Positions 7,271-13,339 of a stretch of DNA of 13,339 nt are shown here, piece by piece. Below the pieces are notes generated by a model. It was not told the origin of the DNA and ran no database searches. It worked only from the letters and a program-made list of their open reading frames with translations. Source of the stretch: Altererythrobacter sp. (lineage in GTDB: Bacteria; Pseudomonadota; Alphaproteobacteria; Sphingomonadales; Sphingomonadaceae); NCBI GenBank assembly GCA_011524425.1, contig WTKI01000382.1:1-13339 (forward strand). The letters run 5' to 3'. The number at the start of each line of letters is the position of its first letter. Position 1 is the stretch's first letter. Made by a program: the position numbers and the translations under genes.

Positions 7271-8176
7271 TCAATTCGTTTGCCAGATGTCTTCTTGCTT
7301 TGCTGCCAGCCCGCGCTTCTCAAGATCGATGAGATGCGCGAGCACGCTCATCTGAGCGGCCTTGGTCAAGCGCGGGTCCAGTCCTTTATACATGTCGGGA
7401 ATGAATTCCTCGAGCGGTCGCGCACGCTCGCCAAGCAAGCGCATAATCTGATTTTCACGCTGGCGCCTGTGCCCGACCATGCCGCGCACCAGCTGGCGTG
7501 GCTTCTCAATCGGTGCACCATGCGCTGAATAATAGACCCTGTCCTCGCGTTGCTGCAGTCGTTCGAGGCTTTTGAGATATTCGCCCATATCGCCGTCTGG
7601 CGGGATGACGACACTGGTGGACCACCCCATCACATGGTCGCCTGTGAACAGCGCAGCGCTTTCCTCCAAAGCGAAGCAGAGATGATTGCTGGTATGGCCG
7701 GGAGTATGGACGGCGCGCAATGTCCATCCTTCGCCAGTCATCGCTTCACCATCTTCCAGAACGCGATCAGGCGCATAGGTCGCATCAAAGGCTTCATCGG
7801 CGCGAGCGCCCCATGCAGCAAGCGCTTCATCGCTGATCACTAAAGGTGCGCAGCCGACGACAGGTGCGCCAGTCTTCTCTGCCAAGGGGGCTGCGGCTGG
7901 CGAATGGTCGCGATGCGTATGTGTGCACATGATAGCGCTGACTTTCGCATCGCCAACTGCCGCTAATATTGCTGCGATATGCTCTGGCTCATTGGGCCCC
8001 GGATCTATCACAGCCACATCGGCCGACGCGCCAACTATGTAGGATTGCGTGCCAGTGTAAGTGTAAGGCGAAGGATTAGGCGCAAGAACGCGCCGGACCA
8101 GCGGCTCGCATTGCTCTGCCTCTCCTGTGGGCCAAGGCTTAGGTGGTAATGCCATGGCTTGCATATGCCGCGCCAT
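7271..8176 (-). CDS. MBL-fold metallo-hydrolase (LACTB2/glyoxalase II-like)
   Basis: A 301-residue metallo-beta-lactamase-fold hydrolase with the complete binuclear zinc set. THTHRDH gives His86, His88, Asp90 and His91; HTPGHTSNH gives His161; FTGDHVMG gives Asp180; and YYSAHGAPI gives His219. The opening VRRVLAPNPSPYTYTGTQSYIVG and the C-terminal helical/winged extension (about residues 225-300, RQRENQIMRLLGER...) fit the LACTB2-like branch, whose bacterial members hydrolyse thioesters or act on RNA; the substrate here is unknown. The start is uncertain: ATGs at 8174-8176, 8162-8164 and 8153-8155 are in frame and none has a strong ribosome-binding site. The last would leave more room for the divergent glpK promoter. 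Only about 40 bp separates the longest start from glpK. Confidence 0.9.
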   Translation of the reverse strand: MARHMQAMALPPKPWPTGEAEQCEPLVRRVLAPNPSPYTYTGTQSYIVGASADVAVIDPGPNEPEHIAAILAAVGDAKVSAIMCTHTHRDHSPAAAPLAEKTGAPVVGCAPLVISDEALAAWGARADEAFDATYAPDRVLEDGEAMTGEGWTLRAVHTPGHTSNHLCFALEESAALFTGDHVMGWSTSVVIPPDGDMGEYLKSLERLQQREDRVYYSAHGAPIEKPRQLVRGMVGHRRQRENQIMRLLGERARPLEEFIPDMYKGLDPRLTKAAQMSVLAHLIDLEKRGLAAKQEDIWQTN

Positions 8177-8200
8177 TCAGTTCATGTCACCATCACAAAA

Positions 8201-8224
8201 GGAGAGAGAATGTCAGATGTCTGA
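8201..8224 (+). promoter_or_regulatory. glpK ribosome-binding site with overlapping 4-codon mini-ORF
   Basis: GGAGAGAGA (8201-8209) directly precedes an ATG at 8210-8212 that reads Met-Ser-Asp-Val then TGA (8222-8224). The glpK ATG is at 8217-8219, in another frame and inside the mini-ORF. From the GGAG, the first ATG is 5 bases away (near optimal) and the glpK ATG is 12 (long). The two ATGs lie in a near-perfect 7-bp tandem repeat, ATGTCAG/ATGTCTG. Confidence 0.5.
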
Positions 8225-9689
8225 TTTTATCCTTGTCTTGGACGAAGGAACGACCTCGACCCGGGCGATGCTATTCGACCATGCGGGCAAATTGCATCAA
8301 GTTGCGCAACAAGAGATTACACAGATTTACCCTGAGGCTGGTTGGGTCGAACATGACGCGGCTGAGATCTGGGACAAGACCTTGCAGTGCGCTCGCAAAG
8401 TGGTCGCAAAAGCGGGCGGGGCTGCGGCAATCGCATGCATCGGCATCACTAACCAGCGCGAAACGGTGGTGGCTTGGGACAAGCAAACCGGCGAGCCTTT
8501 GTGCAAGGCCATTGTATGGCAGGACCGCCGAACTGCAGAATTCTGTGATGATCTGCGCGAAGCTGGGCACGAATCCGAATTGCAAACGAAAACTGGATTG
8601 CTCCTCGATCCTTATTTCTCCGGTACAAAAATGCGCTGGATTCTGGACAATGTGCCAGAGGTGAAGGCCGCGGCCGATGCAGGCACACTCGCATTTGGCA
8701 CGATTGAGAGCTGGCTGGTATTCAAGTTAAGCGGCGGAGCCCAGCATATTAGTGACGCTAGCAATGCTTGCCGGACATTGCTGATGCCGCTTGATGGCCA
8801 GGATTTTGATGCTGATCTGTGCGCGTTGATGGGGGTTCCGGTTTCGGCCCTGCCAAGTGTCGTAGACAGCGCTGGTCTATTGGCGCAGACCACCCCTGAT
8901 TTGTTTGGGAGGCCCATTCCGATCACCGGGCTTGCCGGCGATCAACAATCGGCGACTATCGGGCAGGCTTGCTTGAATCCGGGCGAGACCAAGGCGACCT
9001 ATGGGACCGGCGCTTTCGTGCTGACGAACAAGGGGCATGATATACCCCGTTCCGATAACCGATTGCTTGGCACGGTTTTGATGCAATTGGGCGGCAAGCG
9101 AACCTATGCGCTTGAAGGCTCGGTGTTTGTGGCCGGAAGCTTGGTTCAATGGCTGCGCGATTCCTTGGGCGTGCTAGATTCTGCCGCTGACACCGAAGCT
9201 CTGGCACGATCAATTGAAGACACTGGCGGCGTGACGATTGTCCCGGCGCTTGCGGGTCTGGGCGCTCCGCATTGGCGGGCCGAGGCGCGCGGTGTGGTTA
9301 CAGGATTGAGCTTTGCGAGCGGCAAAGCCGAGCTTGCACGCGCTGCGCTAGAGGCCATGGCGCATCAAACGCACGACCTTGCGCAAGCGTTCGCTGCCGA
9401 TGGTGCTGCCTGGGAAAGCCTGAAAATTGACGGCGGGATGAGCGCGAACAATTGGATGGCGCAGGACATAGCTGACATTCTTGATCTGCCAGTGGAGCGA
9501 CCTGAAATGGTGGAAACTACAGCATTGGGCACTGCGATGCTGGCAGCAGTCGGTGCTGGCATGGCTTCAAACCTTCAAGAGGCTGCAGACGCCATGCGCG
9601 GCGAATTGACGCGGTTCGAACCGAAAATGAAGGATGCCATACGATCGGAGCGCCTAGCCCGATGGAAGAAAGCGCTTGCTGCTGCCTGA
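8217..9689 (+). CDS. glpK: Glycerol kinase GlpK
   Basis: GlpK (EC 2.7.1.30) phosphorylates glycerol to sn-glycerol 3-phosphate with ATP. The 490-residue protein is a full FGGY kinase. It opens VLDEGTTSTRAMLFD. Glycerol-binding residues are present in TNQRETVVAW (Arg81, Glu82), Tyr133 in DPYFSGTK and Asp242 in GLAGDQQSATIGQ. The ATP-site loop is YGTGAFVLTNKG, and GGMSANNWMAQDIADIL with ETTALGTAMLAA closes the C-terminal domain. The loop before the catalytic Asp reads GRPIP rather than the G-T-R form of the E. coli fructose-1,6-bisphosphate site, so E. coli-like allosteric inhibition may be absent (inference). The frame is open back to 8127, but the family N-terminus is MSDFILVLDEG at 8217. No glpF, glpD or glpR is visible nearby. 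Its stop faces the RcdA-like gene with a 15 bp gap. Confidence 0.97.
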   Translation: MSDFILVLDEGTTSTRAMLFDHAGKLHQVAQQEITQIYPEAGWVEHDAAEIWDKTLQCARKVVAKAGGAAAIACIGITNQRETVVAWDKQTGEPLCKAIVWQDRRTAEFCDDLREAGHESELQTKTGLLLDPYFSGTKMRWILDNVPEVKAAADAGTLAFGTIESWLVFKLSGGAQHISDASNACRTLLMPLDGQDFDADLCALMGVPVSALPSVVDSAGLLAQTTPDLFGRPIPITGLAGDQQSATIGQACLNPGETKATYGTGAFVLTNKGHDIPRSDNRLLGTVLMQLGGKRTYALEGSVFVAGSLVQWLRDSLGVLDSAADTEALARSIEDTGGVTIVPALAGLGAPHWRAEARGVVTGLSFASGKAELARAALEAMAHQTHDLAQAFAADGAAWESLKIDGGMSANNWMAQDIADILDLPVERPEMVETTALGTAMLAAVGAGMASNLQEAADAMRGELTRFEPKMKDAIRSERLARWKKALAAA

Positions 9690-9704
9690 AATCAGATAGC
9701 GGTA

Positions 9705-10178
9705 TTACGCCGAGCGCGTTTCTTTCTGCATTATCGCGCGTCCCAAGCGCTCATGCATGGCATGCACGTCTGGATGTGCTTCGAAGTCGCTCCGCCATGC
9801 TGAATCGAGCCGGAAGATCCGGCGATGGAGCCGCACCGTTTCATCAACTAGATCCCGACTCACCGGGTCCAGCCGCTCCAACTCTTCATCCAAGGATTGC
9901 TGGTCTTCCGGCAAAGCGCCGTGCTGACGCAGCTGCGAAGCATTGAGCTCTCCTGCAAAATAGGCGCGCTGGTTGAGCAGCCATGCCAGAATATGCATCA
10001 TCCGTGTGGTCGCTTTGAGGCCTTCGCTTGAGAAAGTGAGCTTAGTCAAATCATCCTGCGCTCGATGCTCCTCGCCGAGCCCTTGCGCGAACACTGCGCG
10101 CACCTCATCGGCAAGGACCAATGCTTCTGTATAAAGCGACTCAACAATGGGCTTTGAAAGAGAAGATGTTCGGTTCAT
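9705..10178 (-). CDS. DUF1465 family protein, RcdA-like (CtrA degradation adaptor family)
   Basis: A 157-residue protein with the DUF1465 pattern: PIVESLYTEALVLADEVRAVF, then GLKATTRMMHILAWLLNQRAYFAGEL, then the helical end DLVDETVRLHRRIFRLD. In Caulobacter the family member RcdA is a three-helix-bundle adaptor that, with CpdR and PopA, helps deliver the cell-cycle regulator CtrA and other substrates to ClpXP. That the sphingomonad protein does the same is inference from family. The start is set at ATG 10176-10178 (MNRTSSLSK). A GTG at 10197-10199 would add seven residues; neither has a clear Shine-Dalgarno. It lies downstream of a YdcH-family gene on the same strand, the usual neighbourhood for this family, and converges with glpK. 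Confidence 0.78.
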   Translation of the reverse strand: MNRTSSLSKPIVESLYTEALVLADEVRAVFAQGLGEEHRAQDDLTKLTFSSEGLKATTRMMHILAWLLNQRAYFAGELNASQLRQHGALPEDQQSLDEELERLDPVSRDLVDETVRLHRRIFRLDSAWRSDFEAHPDVHAMHERLGRAIMQKETRSA

Positions 10179-10323
10179 ATTGCAATGCGTATCCACCACG
10201 CTGCGTTAACGCTACCTGATCAACCATCTTTTCCAGCGTTTGCTTTTGCTTGTCCCGTTCCGATACGATTTCGCGAATCTGAAGCAAATTTTTGGAGGCC
10301 CGAGCAGGCGGAATGACGGTCAA
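10141..10323 (-). CDS. Possible 60-codon coiled-coil protein between YdcH and RcdA-like genes
   Basis: An open frame starts at TTG (10321-10323), one base after the TGA of the YdcH-family gene, and runs to a TGA overlapping the first codons of the RcdA-like gene in another frame. The product has a basic-acidic amphipathic helix (NLLQIREIVSERDKQKQTL, continuing through LEKMVDQVALTQ) and then a less helical tail ending FSFKAHC. The composition looks protein-like, and stop-to-start placement suggests translational coupling. Against it: no ribosome-binding site, a TTG start, no family I recognise and a 38-base overlap with the RcdA-like gene. If it is not a gene, this stretch is the RcdA-like gene's leader. 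Confidence 0.3.
   Translation of the reverse strand: MTVIPPARASKNLLQIREIVSERDKQKQTLEKMVDQVALTQRGGYALQYEPNIFSFKAHC
10203..10212. promoter_or_regulatory. Perfect palindrome GCGTTAACGC upstream of the RcdA-like gene
   Basis: A perfect 10-bp palindrome containing GTTAAC lies 25 bp before the RcdA-like start. TTAAC is also the half-site of the alphaproteobacterial CtrA box (TTAA-N7-TTAA), but I see no second half-site at the right distance, so this is only a candidate. Confidence 0.2.
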
Positions 10324-10324
10324 C

Positions 10325-10522
10325 TCAGGCTATTATGTCGGGCAAAAGCACATCTTCAATCTGAGTGATCTGGTCTTTCAAAAGAAGTTTCCGCTTCTTT
10401 AAACGAGCAATCTGCAATTGGTCTGTAGATCCGGAATCGCTTAACGCGGCAATGGCTGCGTCCAAGTCACCATGCTCGCTGCGTAACAATTCCAAGCGTT
10501 TGCGAAGCTCTTCTTCTGTCAC
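10325..10522 (-). CDS. YdcH family (DUF465) small protein, 65 residues
   Basis: A small, all-helical protein of the DUF465/YdcH family. It opens with a charged helix TEEELRKRLELLRSEHGDL. The hallmark second helix is QLQIARLKKRKLLLKDQI, where the LKKRKLxLKD motif is diagnostic of the family, and it ends ED-LLPDIIA. The two helices would form an antiparallel hairpin. Biochemical function is unknown. The start is GTG (10520-10522) with GGGAG nine bases upstream. It is followed on the same strand by the RcdA-like gene after about 146 bp, and is divergent from a second YdcH-type gene at 10699. Confidence 0.88.
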   Translation of the reverse strand: MTEEELRKRLELLRSEHGDLDAAIAALSDSGSTDQLQIARLKKRKLLLKDQITQIEDVLLPDIIA

Positions 10523-10698
10523 TGCGATGGGCTCCCGAAGTTCGATTTATCGCGATTCCGTCCACATGCGACGATTCAATGTCCGGAAACTCTTTTCAAG
10601 ATAGGCGGGTTATGTTTTGATGACAATTCGCGGTTCGTCCGCGTTTGGACGAGTCGCTCCGCCAACAGGGGTTCCCACCCACTTGAGGAGACACTTTT
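10523..10698. promoter_or_regulatory. Divergent regulatory region between two YdcH-family genes
   Basis: These 176 bp hold no supportable gene. On the plus strand GGAAAC (10585-10590) is followed after 18 bases by GTT (10609-10611), loosely like the GGAAC-N16/17-CGTT promoter of the alphaproteobacterial general-stress sigma factor EcfG, but with an extra A. A perfect 6-bp inverted repeat with a 6-base loop, TCGTCC-GCGTTT-GGACGA, lies at 10635-10652 in what would be the leader of the plus-strand gene. GAGGAG (10685-10690) is that gene's strong ribosome-binding site. Confidence 0.3.
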
Positions 10699-10854
10699 AT
10701 GGCATCGTCCCACGTCAACGCATTGCAATCCAAACATGCAGGTCTTGAAGCACAACTTCGTGAAGAGATGAGTAGACCTGCGCCAGATGCGAGAACGTTG
10801 CAGGACCTCAAGAAACGCAAGTTGCGCATCAAAGAAGAATTGGCTTCGTCTTAG
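10699..10854 (+). CDS. Second YdcH family (DUF465) small protein, 51 residues
   Basis: A very short gene encoding 51 residues, reading MASSHVNALQSKHAGLEAQ, then a short linker MSRPAPDARTLQ and the family helix LQDLKKRKLRIKEELASS before TAG at 10852-10854. The LKKRKLRIKEEL motif matches the same DUF465 hallmark as the divergent gene (LKKRKLLLKDQI), so the two are paralogues with different first helices. The ATG has a strong GAGGAG ribosome-binding site eight bases upstream, which makes expression likely in spite of the small size. Function is unknown; family members are short helical hairpins of about 50-75 residues. It is followed by ptsP on the same strand after 146 bp. Confidence 0.85.
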   Translation: MASSHVNALQSKHAGLEAQLREEMSRPAPDARTLQDLKKRKLRIKEELASS

Positions 10855-10914
10855 AACATAGAGCGACGCCAAAGCCCTGCTTGACTGAGCACAAACACTC
10901 GTCCGACTTGATAG

Positions 10915-10934
10915 CCGCAGAATTTCACCTGCGG
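10915..10934 (+). other. Inverted repeat in the gap before ptsP
   Basis: CCGCAG-AATTTCAC-CTGCGG forms a perfect 6-bp stem with an 8-base loop in the 146-bp gap between the 51-residue YdcH gene and ptsP. A GAAAA run follows rather than Ts, so terminator function is doubtful; it may be leader structure or an operator. The rest of the gap holds no gene that I can support and no convincing promoter. Confidence 0.3.
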
Positions 10935-11000
10935 GAAAATACGGCTTTGCTCAAACGGCCATTCCGCATTTACTTATCCGTGTTATAGGCTGGAATCACG

Positions 11001-13271
11001 ATGACAGCCGCAGATGCCGCCAGACAAATCCTGACCCGGTTACACGAGGTCATGGCTTCCCGCTTGCATGCGCAGGGGAAGCTGGATCGTGTCGTGGATA
11101 CTATCGGCCAATCGCTCGATAGCGAGGTTTGCTCGATCTATCTCCTGCGCGAAGGCATGCTTGAACTATTTGCCACGCGCGGCCTTAATCAAAGCGCTGT
11201 GCACGTGACGCGAATGGCCATCGGTGAAGGGCTGACGGGCACCATTGCGGCCAATGTCGAGATGCTCAACCTTGCAGAGGCAAAAGCGCATCCTGACTTC
11301 CAGTATCGGCCTGAAACAGGGGAAGACAAATTTCACAGCTTTGCCGGTGTACCGATTGTTTATCGGGAACGGGCGGTTGGAGTGCTATGCGTCCAGCACG
11401 TCGATCCACGCCGTTATGAAGACATTGAAATTGAAGCGCTTCAGACCACAGCAATGGTCTTGTCGGAATTGATCGCGAATGCGGATCTGGTTGATGAAGA
11501 AGACGCAGCAGGGCTTTCCGCAGAGCAATCCGGTCCGCAAACCGTCAATGGTCTGTCACTGGTAAAAGGTCTGGCGATCGGACAAGCGGTGTATCACCAG
11601 CCCCGCGTGCAGATCGATCAGGTCATGGCAGATGACATCGAAGCAGAGCGCCAGCGGGTTTATCGGGCTTTCGACCGGATGCGAGAGCAAATCGATAATA
11701 TGGCAAGCCAGGCAGAATTCGGCGTTGGCGGTGAGCACGAAGAAGTCCTGCAGACTTACAAGATGTTCGCTTATGACGAGGGCTGGTCGCGGCGCATCAA
11801 TGAAGCGATTGATAGCGGCCTGACCGCCGAAGCGGCGATTGAGCGGGTTCAGCAGCGTACCAGAATGCGGATGCGTGAAATCGATGATCCCTTGCTGGCA
11901 GACCGTATGCATGATCTGGAGGACTTGTCGAACCGTCTGCTCCGCATTGTTTCCGGACAATTGGGCACAGCAGCATCGCAGGGCCTGCGCAAAGACACCA
12001 TCTTGATTGCTCGCAATCTTGGCCCGGCCGAGCTGCTTGAATATGACAGACGCCGATTGAGGGGTGTGATCCTGGAAGAAGGATCGCTTACCTCGCATGT
12101 CGTGATTGTGGCCCGGGCAATGGGCGTTCCTGTCCTAGGGCAAGCGCGCGGTATTCGCGGCTTTGTTCGGGATGGAGACGAAATCCTGCTCGATACAGGC
12201 GTAGCGAGTGCAACGATCCGTCCGACATCATCGGTCGCAGAAGCTTTTGCGACCCGGTTCGCTAAGTCGAAAGAACGCCAAGCCGCCTACGCTGCGTTGC
12301 GCGATGTCGAACCCTTCACGCGCTGCGGCACCCGAATTCAAGTGATGATGAATGCAGGGCTGCGCGATGATATGAGCGCGCTCTCCATGACCGGCGCGGA
12401 TGGAGTTGGCCTGTTCCGAACTGAGTTTCAGTTTCTAGTCTCTGCCACTTTGCCGCAGCGCGAGAAGCAGCTTCGGCTTTATCGTGACGTGCTTGACGCT
12501 GCAGGTGATAAGCCTGTGATCTTCCGCACTGTCGATATCGGCGGCGACAAAGCTGTGCCATACCTCCAGTCAGACGAGAGCCAGTTTGACGAAAACCCCG
12601 CTATGGGCTGGCGCGCTTTGCGCATGGCTCTGGAGCGCGAAGGCCTGCTCAAGGCGCAAGCCCGCGCATTGCTAGAGGCATCTGCCGGACGGTCTTTGAA
12701 TGTGATGTTCCCCATGGTTTCCGAACCTTGGGAGTTTGATCAGGCTAAAGCGGTATTTGAAGACCAGCTAGCTTATCTCAAGAGCCAAAAGAAAGTGCTG
12801 CCAGACAGCATTCGCTATGGTGCGATGCTGGAAGTACCGGCGCTTGCTGAAACGCTGGACATGTTGCTTCCACGGCTCAGTTTTCTATCCGTGGGCACTA
12901 ATGATCTGACGCAGTTCCTGTTCGCAGCTGACAGAGCCAATCCGAAACTTGCACAGCGCTATGACTGGCTTAGCCCAGCGATCATCCGTTTCTTGCGACG
13001 CGTCTCTAAAGGGACAGCTGGGTCGGATGTTGATCTGGGAGTGTGCGGCGAGATGGGAGGCCGGCGTTTGGAAGCTCTTGCACTGCTCGGCATAGGATTT
13101 CGCCGTTTGTCGATCACTCCTGCTGCCGTCGGCCCAATCAAGGAGCTGGTTCGCAAAGTCGATCTGGCAGAATTGACACAAGCGCTTGACGGATGGCTGG
13201 CTAATCCGGAAGCCAATTTACGAGCCGAGCTCAAAGCGTGGGCTGACGAACGGGAAATTGAAACCGATTGA
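11001..13271 (+). CDS. ptsP: Phosphoenolpyruvate-protein phosphotransferase PtsP (enzyme I-Ntr)
   Basis: EI-Ntr takes phosphate from PEP and passes it to NPr and then EIIA-Ntr in the regulatory nitrogen PTS; it signals nitrogen and potassium status rather than importing sugar. The 756-residue protein has an N-terminal GAF domain (about 15-165, including LTGTIAANVEMLNLAEAKAH) and a linker. The EI N-terminal domain has the phospho-histidine swivel (EEGSLTSHVVIVARAMGVPV, His366). The PEP-binding barrel carries GVGLFRTEF, FRTVDIGGDKAVPYL, VMFPMVSEPWEF, the block LSVGTNDLTQFLFAADRANP and catalytic Cys682 in GVCGEMGG. All key residues are present and the length is normal for PtsP. The ATG at 11001 has a weak GGA nearby. 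The partner genes for NPr and EIIA-Ntr are not in the window. Confidence 0.97.
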   Translation: MTAADAARQILTRLHEVMASRLHAQGKLDRVVDTIGQSLDSEVCSIYLLREGMLELFATRGLNQSAVHVTRMAIGEGLTGTIAANVEMLNLAEAKAHPDFQYRPETGEDKFHSFAGVPIVYRERAVGVLCVQHVDPRRYEDIEIEALQTTAMVLSELIANADLVDEEDAAGLSAEQSGPQTVNGLSLVKGLAIGQAVYHQPRVQIDQVMADDIEAERQRVYRAFDRMREQIDNMASQAEFGVGGEHEEVLQTYKMFAYDEGWSRRINEAIDSGLTAEAAIERVQQRTRMRMREIDDPLLADRMHDLEDLSNRLLRIVSGQLGTAASQGLRKDTILIARNLGPAELLEYDRRRLRGVILEEGSLTSHVVIVARAMGVPVLGQARGIRGFVRDGDEILLDTGVASATIRPTSSVAEAFATRFAKSKERQAAYAALRDVEPFTRCGTRIQVMMNAGLRDDMSALSMTGADGVGLFRTEFQFLVSATLPQREKQLRLYRDVLDAAGDKPVIFRTVDIGGDKAVPYLQSDESQFDENPAMGWRALRMALEREGLLKAQARALLEASAGRSLNVMFPMVSEPWEFDQAKAVFEDQLAYLKSQKKVLPDSIRYGAMLEVPALAETLDMLLPRLSFLSVGTNDLTQFLFAADRANPKLAQRYDWLSPAIIRFLRRVSKGTAGSDVDLGVCGEMGGRRLEALALLGIGFRRLSITPAAVGPIKELVRKVDLAELTQALDGWLANPEANLRAELKAWADEREIETD

Positions 13272-13339
13272 TCCCATTGCTGTATTGTCTGGATAGGCGA
13301 AGTGACGCATTGGCCGCTAGGCGCAGCCATGCCCCCATT

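Noticed and set aside
6879..7355. 158-codon plus-strand frame across the 7-TM gene and the end of the MBL gene
   Set aside because: It overlaps two supported minus-strand genes and is rich in His/Arg/Asp, a mirror of hydrophobic codons on the other strand.
8127..8216. N-terminal extension of GlpK by 30 residues
   Set aside because: The frame is open, but the family N-terminus is at 8217, and the extension would overlap the start of the divergent MBL gene with no ribosome-binding site.
10576..10872. 98-codon minus-strand frame opposite the 51-residue YdcH gene
   Set aside because: The plus-strand gene has a strong ribosome-binding site and a family motif; the minus-strand frame has neither.
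11556..12098. Long open frame (about 180 codons) antisense to ptsP
   Set aside because: It lies wholly inside a well-supported gene, has no ribosome-binding site, and its translation is Cys/His-rich without domain character, as expected of a shadow frame.
13272..13339. ATG at 13329 near the window end as the next gene's start
   Set aside because: Only about three codons are visible and there is no clear ribosome-binding site, so it cannot be supported.
1..13339. Mobile element, defence island or biosynthetic cluster
   Set aside because: No transposase, integrase, direct-repeat flanks, tRNA, CRISPR repeats or multi-domain synthases are visible, and the genes look vertically inherited and housekeeping in type.

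Overview
The window looks like core chromosome of an alphaproteobacterium, most probably Sphingomonadales (Erythrobacter-like). The grounds are recognisable protein families: a DUF1465/RcdA-type protein beside DUF465 (YdcH) small proteins, a PmtA-like lipid methyltransferase, and a PTS-Ntr enzyme I (PtsP). This placement is inferred from memory of these families, not from a search. Genes are closely packed and switch strand often. I saw no insertion sequence, integrase, tRNA, rRNA, CRISPR array or toxin module. The longest gene-free stretches are about 176 bp (10523-10698) and 146 bp (10855-11000).

Layout. Positions 1-378 hold the 3' end of a PmtA-like methyltransferase (+). It converges on a multi-pass membrane protein (-, 394-1185). 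Divergent from that is lipB (+), whose stop overlaps the start of a small lipoprotein (1959-2294). That pair converges, with a 4 bp gap, on a two-gene minus-strand unit: an old-yellow-enzyme alkene reductase (3226-4329) followed by a CitE/HpcH-like protein (2299-3189). Divergent from the reductase is an EamA/DMT transporter (4397-5305). A perfect inverted repeat at 5308-5325 lies between it and nadA (-, 5381-6367). Two more minus-strand genes follow: a histidine-containing 7-TM protein (6450-7217) and an MBL-fold hydrolase (7271-8176). Divergent from these is glpK (+, 8217-9689). It converges on a DUF1465/RcdA-like gene (-, 9705-10178), which is preceded by a YdcH-family gene (-, 10325-10522). 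A second, 51-residue YdcH-family gene (+, 10699-10854) is divergent from the first. The window ends with ptsP (+, 11001-13271).

Function. Most genes are housekeeping: lipoylation (lipB), NAD synthesis (nadA), glycerol phosphorylation (glpK), PEP-dependent nitrogen PTS signalling (ptsP) and flavin-dependent ene reduction. I found no clear new multi-gene system. The items that deserve a second look are small: a 4-codon mini-ORF that takes the best ribosome-binding position in front of glpK; a CitE-like protein whose expected metal and acid residues are replaced; a cluster of very small coiled-coil genes around the RcdA-like gene, including a possible unannotated 60-codon gene; and a histidine-dotted 7-TM protein of unknown role.
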